Assembly: GCF_037392515.1 (NCBI RefSeq)
Contig: NC_090290.1
Location: 1,178,001 to 1,242,000, forward strand
DNA from: Haliotis asinina
Lineage: Eukaryota > Mollusca > Gastropoda > Lepetellida > Haliotidae
Direction: 5' to 3'
Length of the DNA stretch: 64,000 bases
A program made the translations under genes and the position numbers. Of this stretch, positions 44,284 through 55,087 are shown in pieces. Below the pieces are notes generated by a model. It was not told the DNA's origin and ran no database searches. It saw nothing but the letters and a program-made list of their open reading frames with translations. How positions within the stretch are numbered: position 1 is the first letter of the stretch; each line of letters opens with the position of its first letter.

Positions 44284-44440
44284 ACGGGGTAGCCTTGTGG
44301 TTAAAGGCTTTCGCTGGAAACCTGGTTCTGTTTCCTACATTTGTGCAATTTGTGAAGCCCATTTCAGGTATGCACCGCCCTCATATCGCTGAAATACTGG
44401 AAAATGTGCCGTATAACTATATTCACTCACTCAGTGACAG
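44284..44440 (+). mobile_element. Family A SINE, + orientation
   Basis: ggggtagccttgtggttaaa, ggctttcgctggaaacctgg, gtgaagcccatttcaggtat, atcgctgaaatactgg and a ttcactcactcag tail are visible. It lies just beyond the LINE relic. Confidence 0.82.
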
Positions 44441-44602
44441 GTGAACAAACCAGCGTGTGAACAACAGACACGGGTAAGGTGACCTTTTGAATTTGGTACG
44501 GTTTTCAGTTCTATTTTTTCGTTATTTAATCTTACTGATGAAAGGATGAAACTAGGCTTGGAGGTGTTTACTGTAGACATCTGGAAGTCCACAGTAAGAG
44601 TG

Positions 44603-44760
44603 GGTGAGTGAGTGAGCATGGTTTATGACTGTTTTATCAATATTGTATCAATTTTACGGCGGGGGACATAAGAAATGGGTTTCACACATTGTACCTTTGA
44701 TGGGAATCGGGTTTTCAGCATGTCGAGCAGACGCTCAAACCATTAGGGTACCCCAACACC
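44603..44760 (-). mobile_element. Family A SINE, minus orientation
   Basis: gggtgagtgagtgagcatgg, ggcgggggacataagaaatg, ttcacacattgtacctttg and aaaccattagggtaccccaa follow the reverse order. With the copy at 44284 it forms an inverted SINE pair 160 bp apart. Confidence 0.85.
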
Positions 44761-45829
44761 TCCATAGTAAAACAATGGAGGATTGAATTACGAAGGAAAC
44801 AACAGTGTAATAGAAATGACTGGATAAAAGCTCAAACGTTTAATCCAGATAAAAACATTTCTATTTCATGTTTCATGAATAAACAAATTCAACATTGTCA
44901 GTATCTCTCATTATCTGCGGTTGTTTGTGTTGTGTTAACAATGAGCGAACAAATTATTGATAGTTTATGCGATGGACGTCTCTTTGCGTTTCATTTCCGC
45001 CACATCAGCGATAGTGTTATAGTGTTATTTATGACATTTTAATAATTAAAATGAACTACAGCCAGCATCAACGCTGTGTCTGCAAGCAGACCCGGGAGAA
45101 ATTCAAGCCTGACAGAACCACCCACATGTACAGTTGTCTGACAGCTACAACAATTTTCTCTCATACAAACCCGTAGTAATCAAAACAACCGTACTAGTCT
45201 TCAAAACGTAGTTCGGTGGACGAGGAGTCTGCTTGGAAGCGGAGGGTGTTTAGTTCGATCCCCATAGACTGTAAAGGATGGTTCTTGTTACCCTGCATGT
45301 CTGGTTTTGAGGGGAAAAGTCAAAGTCTGGTCGCCTCGGGTGAACAATCGTCTGGGTCGCCTTTTGAGCGTGATTCAATGAAACCAGGGTCATTTGATCC
45401 AGTACTCCTCGTCAATAGTCTGGTTTCGTCGCTGATTTCTGCCTGTTTCCAATGTATTGCCGTCGACGCTAATGGAATCCGCCCAGTTTTCATAGAAGTG
45501 TATTTTACAATAACTGTTGACATTGCAAATGCATTTACGTGTGTGATTTGTGCCCTGTCATCATGTTATTCCAGCTTTCGGTGGAACACGATTTTTTTCA
45601 AATAACCTTAAATAAATATGTCCGGAGTAACATACGGACGCCCGTACGAACACACGCAGGTATACATGAACTTGTATGCACGTTCCTATATACGACACCC
45701 AAATCTGACACAGAAACGACCGCTGTTTAATGACAGACAAGGCAGGATAGCAAGCAACGCTGCGATTTATTTTAGTAGGGCTCAAACCCGGACAGACGCT
45801 CCGTCCACTAGCTAGTGACCGGCTGAAGA
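44761..45829. other. No gene recognised
   Basis: An open frame at 45216-45605 shows no domain or family feature. A gttcgatcccca at about 45254 may be a remnant of a tRNA-like head. Confidence 0.3.
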
Positions 45830-46427
45830 CCAGCCTGCATTCGGACAATACACCCGTGGAACTGATTCACTACGGCAACGGACTTGGACAGCCCATCAGT
45901 AGACGATCTGTAGCACGACTCCATATGGCATCAGAACTCACCGTCGCTTTCATGGAATGGCGTTGACCTGTCAGCACTGTGAACTCAGGTTACAGTGGGT
46001 TCGAAGTGGACGTGATTGGGGGACAGTTTTGTTTACAGACGAGAGTCGACGACTTATGTTCCGAAATGATGGACGAGTTCGTGTATACAGACGTAGAGGG
46101 GAACGACTGGCACCAAAGTGTGTCCAAAGGTGCAATCTTTTGGTGGAGGTGGAGTTGAGGTTTGGTGGGATTTCTGGTCATCATAAAACACAACTTGTCA
46201 TTCTTCATGGAAATCTTACTGCTCAGAGGCACGGAGACGAACCCTTCAGGCCAGTTTGTAGAGACAACGGCAACCTCCACCAAAAAATCGACAGCAGCTC
46301 CAACAGGTTCTCATGGATATGTGTCACAGAATTGCTGCTGACGTCATCCGGCGACTAACGTCATCCACGAGGAGACGTGTTTTAGCATGTATCGATGCAA
46401 CGGATCGCAATACACGGTAGTAAAGGC
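45830..46427 (+). pseudogene. Second decayed Tc1-like transposase, internally deleted
   Basis: Pieces in order are LTCQHCELRLQWVRSGRDWG, VLFTDESR with the first catalytic Asp, a RRGERLAP-like segment, ILHGNLTAQRH, then a jump to ADVIRRLTSSTRRRVLACID at the C-terminus. The QQDN and SPDLxPIE part is missing. It is closer to the relic at 39970 than to the intact element. Confidence 0.82.
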
Positions 46428-47263
46428 TTGGACATTTCCATAACTTGACTTGACACATCTTGCGAATGATCTGTGGTTGGGTAACATTTCATTTTGACTC
46501 CACGAGTCTTGTGCTTTATTCCCTGACCAGACCGGACATTGTTTATTCCGTTTCGTGCTTGGTGAAATTTTGTACAATAAAAAACATTTCTATCATATAT
46601 GTCATGGTGTCGTCTTTGTGAGCCACAACATCAGGTGATAAAATTTCTTTTGTAGTTTACAAATGATTGTGGTTAGCGCTTTAGAACTACATTACGTGAC
46701 ATTTAACTTATCAGCAGTGGTAATAGTGTTCTGACAAAAATAGCCAGAGATTCCAAAGATGGCAGTTTTAATTTCGCTGTTCGACAGTCTAGCAACTGAT
46801 AAGCAGCAAACTCGTCAGAAATGAGAAAAATCTGACAGATATCACGAGAAATCATAACATTAAAAACAAGTCTATATTTGAATGAAATAATTATTTGGTA
46901 GTAATTTCAGATTTCGTTAGTGTCAGTTCAAAGTGGAAAGTAAGTTCAGCAACGCTCAGAACATCAGTATGTCCCTCAGGGTTTGCGATTGTGCACTCTC
47001 TATTTATCTCTGAATGTAATTGTGCTCTAAACCCGCCTTAAACTGCAGGAATGACAGTCGGTCTCCATCCTTCTGTGCAGAATTGTTGAACTATGTGTAA
47101 TAAATCAATTAACAATCCATTTTATTTGTGAACAAACACCCACTTTCCCCACTGACGCCAGGGAAAGGTTAAGTTCCATGATAATAGCCTCCTGTTGAAC
47201 ATGGTGCCATTATACTGTGCAAACATTGGGCGACATTAAAGCATTGCGTTAGACGATAAGTAT
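46428..47263. other. No gene recognised
   Basis: AT-rich sequence without ORFs; aataaaaaac occurs at about 46576. Confidence 0.3.
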
Positions 47264-47400
47264 GGGGGAGTGAGTGAGTTTAGTTTTACGCCGCACTCAG
47301 CAAACTTCCAGCTATATGGTGGCGGTCGTAAAGTCGGGACCAGACAATCCAGTGATCAATAACACGAGCAATAATTATGAATAATCCTACAGAAACCTAC
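47264..47400 (-). mobile_element. Family B 3' part, minus orientation
   Basis: gggagtgagtgagtttagtt, ttacgccgcactcagcaaac, cagctatatggtggcggtcg, gaccagacaatccagtgatc and acacgagc are near consensus. The copy is truncated after that. Confidence 0.88.
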
Positions 47401-50141
47401 CACGGCAGCATGTAGCACACACACACATACGCAGCTTTAACTATAGAAAGTTTCAAATTTGAAAGGTTGTTGAGTTAGTTTGCATTAAAGCCATTGGTGG
47501 CCACACCCATTCCTTGGATTTCACTATTTCCCTACTATGGTCAGGTGTGATGAGATGAACATTCATTCATTCATTGATGTATTGATTCACTGGTTCTAAA
47601 ATTTCAGAACCCTGATTCTTGTATCCCACTTTCGCACTTACTATTGTAATTAACTTGCTTTGCTTGTAAGGGTGTCAACATCGGCCTTTATTTTGCACAC
47701 ATATTTATCTTGTATATGTCGTTTAATTTGTGTTCAGTTATTGTTTGCAACAGAGCTGCGCATTACGCGTTGGTTTTCGTTCCTTGTCGGTGGATTGTGA
47801 TGAGTGAGTAAGAAACAAATGCGAACAAAAGTACTCTTCAAAACGTTGCAGAGCTAGCAACACCTCAAGACTGTCTTTTAACGAGGAATATTTACTCTGA
47901 TTTTGTTAAACTTTCAAGAAAAAATAGCACACAAGATAATCAAAGCCTAGCGCATCTTTCTGCCTCTCAATGCTACTTACACGTGCAACTAGATTGAAAT
48001 GGGTTTTTTTCAAAATCTGGAGCTGATGAGAATGACCTATTTCTGTAACGCGTTGATATCTAAGATGAAAGTACCGGCATTATTTCGTAAACCCAGCAAA
48101 CAACATGGAAAACTTATATTTCAACTGGTCAAAATATATCGCGCTGATTTGAATAATTGCAGTTTGCCACTTTTTAATTTTTAAAAGGCATCAATGTGGT
48201 AATCTGGACACAAAGTCAATGCAGCGCGTACACGTGTGTGTGTTGTAAGGTGGTTGTGCGTACACGTGTGTGTGTTGTAAGGTAATCGTAATGCCCAACA
48301 TTCTACTGTTCTAGTGTAATAGGTTCAGGTTGTTGTTTTTTCTTATTTCCTCGTGACCATTCGTCTACTGTTTGTAACACGACACACGTTGTCCATGTCA
48401 CTCCATCTGAATGAAGACTGGCACCCATGATGCGTGATTGGACAAGCTCTACAGCTGAGTGACGCGGCCGAACGGACAATAGTCGGTAATGGAGGCTTGT
48501 GTATCTCTCATGATTATACAATGTGTATTGGTCGAGAATTCTCAACCAAACCTCCAAGCCCTAAAACATAAATGTATTTGAGAGGGAATATTTCTTAAGT
48601 CATATTTAAGAAGAAAAACGACAGAACATTCCGATCGTTCAGAGACCGAGAATGGTTATAAAATGTTGAGATAATCATTATAATGTTGAGTGTTATGTAA
48701 ACATGAATCTGTAAACACATACCATTAACAATCCAATCTTGCCATGTTTGGAAGACTTCAGAGGAGAGTTACCCATGCACGAACATGAATCTAGTGTAAT
48801 TTGGCAGCAATCGCTACCTTATCAATATTCTGATAACCACCAATGAGTTAGGCCGTTAAAAACAACACAATAACAAGTTTTGTAATGAATTAAAGGTTTT
48901 TGAACTATTTCCATGGAAATGGGGTAATAAATTTCTAATAAATCGCTCTGACGTTTGTGAAAATTAATGTTCTGTAACTTCCATGCTTGCTGTGAAAATC
49001 GATGGTAATGAAGAGGCGGTTTTTATGTCAGCTCGTTGGTAGGTGCTCGTCAAATTACCAGGTTCATAACATTGTGTTTTTCCTGCGGAATCTTGGTTTG
49101 CAAATTTTGTCTTTCATTCATGATTGTATGTCTTCAAGGGTGTTTGCTCAAAGTGTCAAGAGATCTATCTTTAGTAACATCTCGTCATACCGATATGATG
49201 ACCGCAGTCAATGTTCCGGTGGAGTTTCCATTTCACAGCATGCGAGATCGTGTATCTACAAGATGGCAGGTTATTGCCCGTGTGGCTCAAAAATGATGAA
49301 TTGCAATCTTACTCGAAAACTAATATTCAGTGAAACGCTGATCATAATCGAAACATTATAAAAACTCTGAGACTTTTGCATGGTTTATGTCCTTACATAA
49401 AATAACCCCAACTGTTTAACAATCTATCATTAAAATTTTGACACAGTATACTATTTGCTACGAGGGACGAATGCCAAGAGAGGGACAGCCAAGTGTACGA
49501 GAGGCACGTGCACAAGTGTCCACAAAGTTATTGATTCATTAACCTGTGCTGCGCAGTCTCCATGCTTTCTCGCACACATGGCTTTCCCTTTATCGTTATT
49601 ATATGTTTATTAGGTTTGAGTGAGATTGCAATTCATCCGTCCGCTTTTGAGACTATATGGAAACCTAGAATAAGTGGCATGGTCGCTTTTTGAAAGCGTT
49701 AAATGTTGCGTTGAGTTACTTGAGGTATTGTTTTATATTGTTTCATATTTTATATTCAGGCAACAATTCTATACTTTTTTGCATGCTGAGGGCGACAATT
49801 TGATAACAGGACAATATCCCATCTACAAAAGTTCTGGGCTATATGACAGAAACACACGACCTCGACCTCAAAATGACCTTATTTATTGGAATGTCATCGC
49901 TAGATTCTGCAGACGACACAAGAAAAACAAATCTGAAGTTACCTCTCCTCCATCGATTTGCACTCGCAACACATCGGTAATTTCCGTGCATCATGCGTGA
50001 TTCAAGGTTATTCGAGATAAAGAAGTACTACCACTAAGTTCTGAATGAGTTGCCATGGGCAACGGGGTACCGGTACATTGAAAATAATGGAAGATCGCTT
50101 TTCCAATCAGAAAACGACATTTATGTGTGAGGTAAGATATA
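47401..50141. other. No gene recognised; one 32 bp duplication
   Basis: gcgtacacgtgtgtgtgttg recurs at 48226 and 48258. Frames at 48303-48557, 49002-49361 and 49674-50000 are open but show no domain, splice partner or similarity I recognise. Confidence 0.3.
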
Positions 50142-50290
50142 CAGGATATTATACGAGTGCCCATGTCATACTATGTTCACGACACGAGTATCTAAATGTT
50201 GGTATTTCCCTAGCGACAGCGACTGATATACCGACATTTAGGCACTGGTGTCGTAAACATAGTATGTTATGGACACGAATATAATATGCT
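50142..50290. mobile_element. 149 bp foldback element
   Basis: Arms 50142-50207 and 50226-50290 are inverted copies sharing atattata, cgtgtc/gagtgcc, catactatgtt, acgacac and ctaaatgt with an 18 bp loop. No ORF. Confidence 0.75.
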
Positions 50291-51428
50291 GTTTATTCCC
50301 GAAGTCGTTAAATTGAGGAAAATAAACCCAAATCTACTGTCAAAGTAGGCTTGGCTCCAAGCCGCATGTAGAACACAACGTCACAGAAGAACCATGGCGT
50401 CATGGAATTGTTCATGACGTCATGTTACCATGACAAAGTGATATTTCGCCCCTAAGGCATCGTATGAAAAATATGAACCCCCATACGTTCTCCCTCGTAG
50501 GTTATAAAAACTTAAATGTCATAAAAGCATTATTCTTACTTGTGTTGTTTAACACCGGTCTCAGTAAGATTTCAGAAACATGGTAGATCGAGGATACTAA
50601 ATGTAAACGGGCTAGTCCCACGGACGACAGAACGGCTAACCTTGACAGAGTTCTTTATTGCGTGTAGCCAGAAGAGGTAAATAAATCCCATATGAGGGGG
50701 AGATCAATTCTGTAACATTCAATACAGCATAATGTTTACACATTACATAAACATGAAATTAGTTCAATTAACCATTTAAGGAAATAAAAGCACACGGGGC
50801 CAGTGATATAGATATATCGATTAAAATGCACATAATTACAACCTATGGGCTGAATTGATTGGCGGATGCTTTCCTCTGACGCCTTCTCAGTACATCTAAA
50901 CACAACAGCACCACTATATATGCTGTGCATAACTGTATTACAAAAATACATCTCAAATACAATATAAACTGGTTTACACAAATACAGCATCTTACTGGAA
51001 AGTCTTTTATCTCAAACATTCCACAGCCTTTAAAACACCATTAACCAAATGAAATATTTTTGTTATGTTTATCCTTAATAACATACTTTACAGTACATAA
51101 GACTAACCTTACATTTCCTCAAGGACCAAATCATGTGTCTTCTGATGTGAGTTGTTAGCCAGAATGACAATGCTGAACCTCTTGCCTTGCATGAAAACGC
51201 ATGGGCATAACCTTACAGCCAGTGAGGAGTTCTTCATCAACTTTAAGCCAATCAGTGCAGTCTATATAAGGTATGAACTGTGACCTACCCTTACACGAGG
51301 CTCCCCATAGGTGCTCCTGAGGTTCCTAACTCATTATGGAATTAATATTTTGCAACTTATAATTAAAACAAAACACTCAAAACAATGCCAACATAAATAC
51401 GGTATTTTTCACCTGTTACATAAATAAC
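50291..51428. other. No gene recognised
   Basis: A ctatataagg at about 51261 is TATA-like but has no gene beside it. Confidence 0.3.
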
Positions 51429-51755
51429 CTTCCGTGTTATACCATTTTTATGAAACGAGTTCATGATTTGATATCAAACGAACGAAAGCGAGTAAATCTT
51501 TCGCGAGTTTAATAAAAATGATATTTCACTTTGTATTCTGTTTATTACTCTTAAACATAAATTGATAGATATTGCAGTGACATTGCCTACAGTGTGATGA
51601 CTGTCAGCTCTCAACTTTTGTGACAGTGTTATTAGCATTGTGACGTCATAAATGTAAACTAGTATCACGTCATACGTGTAGCCTTATTGCACTAGTGTAA
51701 TGCTGACAAAAATATCACACTGCAGTATCTTCCACGGGCGAGTAATAAATAAACG

Positions 51756-51918
51756 AGATTGAACCAGGCAATCCCGTGATCAACATCAGCATCGATCTGC
51801 GAGATAGCAAACAGCGACGTGACAACCAGGTCAGCAGGTTGACCAGCGGATTCCCGATAGTCGCCTCTTAAGACAAGCATGCGTCGCTGAAGACCAGTTC
51901 GAACTCGTATCTTCACAG
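51756..51918 (-). mobile_element. Family B copy, minus orientation, nested
   Basis: aaccaggcaatcccgtgatc, cagcatcgatctgcgagata, aaccaggtcagcaggttgac, gtcgcctcttaagacaagca and gcgtcgctgaagaccagttc are in reverse order. It lies between the arms of the 1.38 kb element. Confidence 0.82.
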
Positions 51919-52136
51919 GTACATATTAATAACCTATCGATGAAACACACTGGATGGCTGCTGTGTGAACCATACTCGGAATTTAGTTTCATGTCACAAT
52001 CTGAGCTGTCTATCATGGGCCATTCTATTGTTCTATGTCGTCGCGAGTTCGACCTAGGAATGTCCAAATTTGCTGTGGAACAAGGAAGAAACACAGGTAT
52101 GGCCAGACGTCGTTGCTTTCCGTAATTCACCGTAAG

Positions 52137-52285
52137 CTTCGGTTATAACCGTAGTTCGTTATAAGCGTTGCTCGTTATACGATTTTCAACTATAATGTGC
52201 ATCAGGTGGTCGGGACAGAAAGGACAGCTCGACACATCCGTCAGTTCGCTATAAGCGTAGTTTACTTTATATTTACTGCAGAATA
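52137..52285. mobile_element. MITE-like segment related to that at 27886
   Basis: ccgtagttcgttataagcg, ctcgttatacg and gttcgctataagcgtagttt recur and share the ccgtagttcg(t/c)tat motif with the nested MITE at 27886-27994. Ends are not well defined. Confidence 0.4.
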
Positions 52286-52884
52286 CATTATATCAGCACA
52301 TAAATGACATATTTTCCCCAGTGAAATCACTATTTCATCGCATGATAATCTATTCCAGGTACATGTATACCCGCCTCATGTTATACTTTAGCTGTAAATG
52401 GAACTCAGTGATTTTTAATATGAAAATAAATTCAGTAACTACGTCTTACAACGAACTGATGTTTATTATTCGCCCGCGGAAGATACTGCAATGTAATATT
52501 TTTAGCGCAATATTACACTTGTGTCATGCCGCTAGACGTATGGTGTCATAACGCTTCACAGTTATGACGTCACATTGCTAATGGCGCTGTCGAAATGGTA
52601 GTAGACTCGCGGACTCGCGGACAGCTGAGAGTCATCACACTGTAGGCTATTTCGACGTAGTCTCTGTCAAAACATGTTGGAGAGTAATAAACAGAATACC
52701 AAACTTGCATTTTATTAAACTCGTGAAAGACTTAGTATCAAACTCGTTTTTGCTCGTTTGACACCAAATCATTAACTCGTTTAATGCAATGGTGTTACAC
52801 GGAAGACCGTTTAGCATCCTCTATATAACAAACATTCTTTAGTACCGTATTCCAATGTTTAGACGATATATGTCCCTTGACCGT

Positions 52885-53045
52885 AAGCGTCAGAATGGGT
52901 CTTCAGCAATCCCATGCATAGAGGCAGCTAGCGGGATTTCGGGGCCTGGCTCCCGGACAAAGTTGGTGTATGTTATCGCATCTCTACATCGACTGCAATG
53001 AAGCCATTGACGCTTTTGCCAGGCCCAGAGTCGCAAATTAACAGA
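52885..53045 (+). mobile_element. Family B 5' part, + orientation
   Basis: gtcagaatgggtcttcagca, atcccatgcatagaggcagc and agcgggatttcggggcctgg, then gttatcgcatct; the 3' end has decayed. Confidence 0.65.
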
Positions 53046-53544
53046 TTGCTCCCATAATACATGGAATATTGTTCATTTTAACTGATTAACATAAGAGCTA
53101 TGATAAAAACAGCGCACGCACCGTACAAACTCACAGTTTGTCGGTTTCCAATAAAATCATGCACGTGTCAATTGCAATATCGTTAATTTGAATATATATA
53201 TGCCCCTGATTGGGTTTCGTAACAAAACTGACAAGACTATCGGACACAGTTTGCTGGAGAGTCAGGTTATTGTAGGTGTCTCCCACTCGTTTTAGCCACA
53301 CCGACACTGCCCGCCTCATACATGAACACATGACAACTCACTGGAGCTGTAGTTTCATACATCGGATATCCTCGCTCAATAGGAAACGTGCTGCCTGACG
53401 CTCGGCGACTGGAATGCAGGTTTATCGCTGCCGCCTTGTCGTGCCGACTTAGTAAGTATGTTGTGTATTTACTATGGCGTGTAGCAATAGAAAACAAACG
53501 TATATAAACAGTTGTATCAGTAACTTGCTATATGGCTGATTGAT
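53046..53544. other. No gene recognised
   Basis: Open minus-strand frames at 53131-53497 lack motifs. A cgtatataaac at about 53498 is TATA-like only by composition. Confidence 0.3.
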
Positions 53545-53695
53545 TGTTGTTAAACGCCGCACTCTACAATATTCCAGATATATGGCAGTGGTCTGTAAAT
53601 AATCGAGTCTGGACCAGTTAATCCAGTGATCAACAGCATTAGCATCGAATACGCGTGCCTGACCACCCAATCCCGCTAGTCGCCGAAGATCTCCA
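53545..53695 (-). mobile_element. Family B copy, minus orientation
   Basis: gttaaacgccgcactctaca, atattccagatatatggcag, ctgtaaataatcgagtctgg, atccagtgatcaacagcatt and ctgaccacccaatcccgcta are clear. Confidence 0.88.
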
Positions 53696-53916
53696 CGAAG
53701 TTCTCCACGTTTAACTTGTTACACCCCGATCTTTTAATCATGTCTCATGTGTTTACTGACCGACGTAGTCCCCAAAATACAACCGAGGATCTGTATCAAA
53801 TGCAGTGTAGTCGATAACAGTTTCCTGCTTGTATCGTATTTATCTATCACCGAACATGAGTGTTTGTTGTAATTGGCCCGACGGTTTGGTCAACACATGT
53901 CTCTTGAAGATTCCGT

Positions 53917-54095
53917 CTTCAGCAGCTCAAATTGTCCTTTAGAAGACTTATGAAATAATTGGTCTTCAGCAGCTCATATTGCCCTTTGGAAGATCAGTGC
54001 CTTAACTGGTCTTCAACAACCCACATTGTCACTTTGAAGATCAGTGTCTTAATTAGTATTAAGCAACCTATGTTATCATTGTGAAGATCTACAAC
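53917..54095 (+). repeat. 47 bp tandem repeat, 4 diverged copies
   Basis: cttcagcagctca starts at 53917 and 53964, cttcaacaaccca at 54011 and a weaker copy near 54058, each followed by ttgtc/ttgcc and a gaagat motif. Confidence 0.8.
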
Positions 54096-54397
54096 GTATG
54101 CTATGTTGCCAAAATATAATGTTTTACTCCAGATATAATTTCTCCATAATTGTGTATCAGCTTAAATGCTCTTTTAGAATGGCCGGTGAATGTCTAGCCC
54201 GGACCAAGCCCCAAGAACATTAGCGTGACGTCATGCTTGGAAACAGACAAATCAAAGTAGTGTAAATTACGGTAAAGACAAACTCACAGTGACGTTATCG
54301 CCGTTGTAGCATGACGTCTGTAATAGAGTGGCCTCATGCTTCAAAACAAATATTTGCATCATGTCTTTTAGCGGCACTGAGGACTTGTTATTGATGA

Positions 54398-54536
54398 CCA
54401 AGATCTTTCTATGGACATATCTTGTTTAAAACTCGGCATAGGGTCGATGTCAGTTTACCTGATGAAGTGTTGTAGAATGACCCCGAAACGTTGTGTACAA
54501 GAGATTAAAGAAGTTTTGTCCATAAAATGATCTTGG
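54398..54536. mobile_element. Inverted-repeat element with CGAAACGTTG motif
   Basis: ccaagatctttctatggaca (54398) and the inverted ccaagatcattttatggaca (ending 54536) flank cctgatgaagtgttgtagaa and cccgaaacgttgtg. The combination of a cttctttaa arm and cgtttcg recalls the ends of the element at 27821-28185. Confidence 0.55.
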
Positions 54537-54910
54537 AAATCTTTGTATCGCCATTTTTCACATGCAGTCCCCGTCAGTTTTTCGAAATCAAGGATCGAAA
54601 CGATTTCTACTGGTTGAACAAAAGCTACACCTATAATTCTGAGACAGTTTCCTTTGTTAACTGGACGTTTAGAAGGTCACAGATAGCACAGATGTAGCCA
54701 CTAGTAAAAGGTATAAATGAGGTAATCACCGTTGAAGGTCGTGAATGAGATGGAGGGCAGGATGGGAACGTGGGCGATCTGGAGACAAGATATTTTTCCG
54801 ACACATCAAAACATGTGTGGCTCTTTTTCACATGCAACTTACTCATATCCCTCACATGCAATTGCTGGAATATTGCAGAAAGCAACGTTACTTTCTTCTC
54901 CAATGACCAG
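54537..54910. other. No feature recognised
   Basis: A minus-strand frame at 54631-54903 without motifs; part of it (ggaatattgcagaaagcaac) is a family A tail fragment. Confidence 0.35.
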
Positions 54911-55087
54911 GGTACGTAGTGGTGTAGACTAATGGTTAAAGGATTCGCTCGTCGCGACTACAACTCGAGTTTGATTCCCCACATATGTACGATGTGTGAA
55001 GTTCATTTCTGGTGTCCCCAGCTGGAATACTGTTTGAATATTTATGGAAGTGATGTAAAACTATATTCACTCACTCACTCTTGCTGA
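54911..55087 (+). mobile_element. Family A SINE, + orientation
   Basis: ggtgtagactaatggttaaa, gattcgctcgtcgcgactac, the B-box-like gagtttgattcc, gtgtgaagttcatttctggt and a (ttcactcac)n tail are in order. Confidence 0.85.

Larger units (their letters stand above)
51429..52804. mobile_element. 1.38 kb element with terminal inverted repeats of about 330 bp
   Basis: The left arm 51429-51755 and right arm 52461-52804 align along their whole length in inverted orientation. Shared blocks are cttccgtgt, tttaataaaa, tattctgtttattactct, gcctacagtgtgatgact, tgtgacgtcata and gcagtatcttcc. No transposase frame lies between them, so it is non-autonomous. A family B copy and a gttcgttata-rich MITE-like segment sit in the middle. 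Target duplication is not clear. Confidence 0.8.

Noticed and set aside
49002..49361. 119-residue plus frame with Cys residues
   Set aside because: No splice partner, no recognised domain, and the length is plausible by chance in this base composition.
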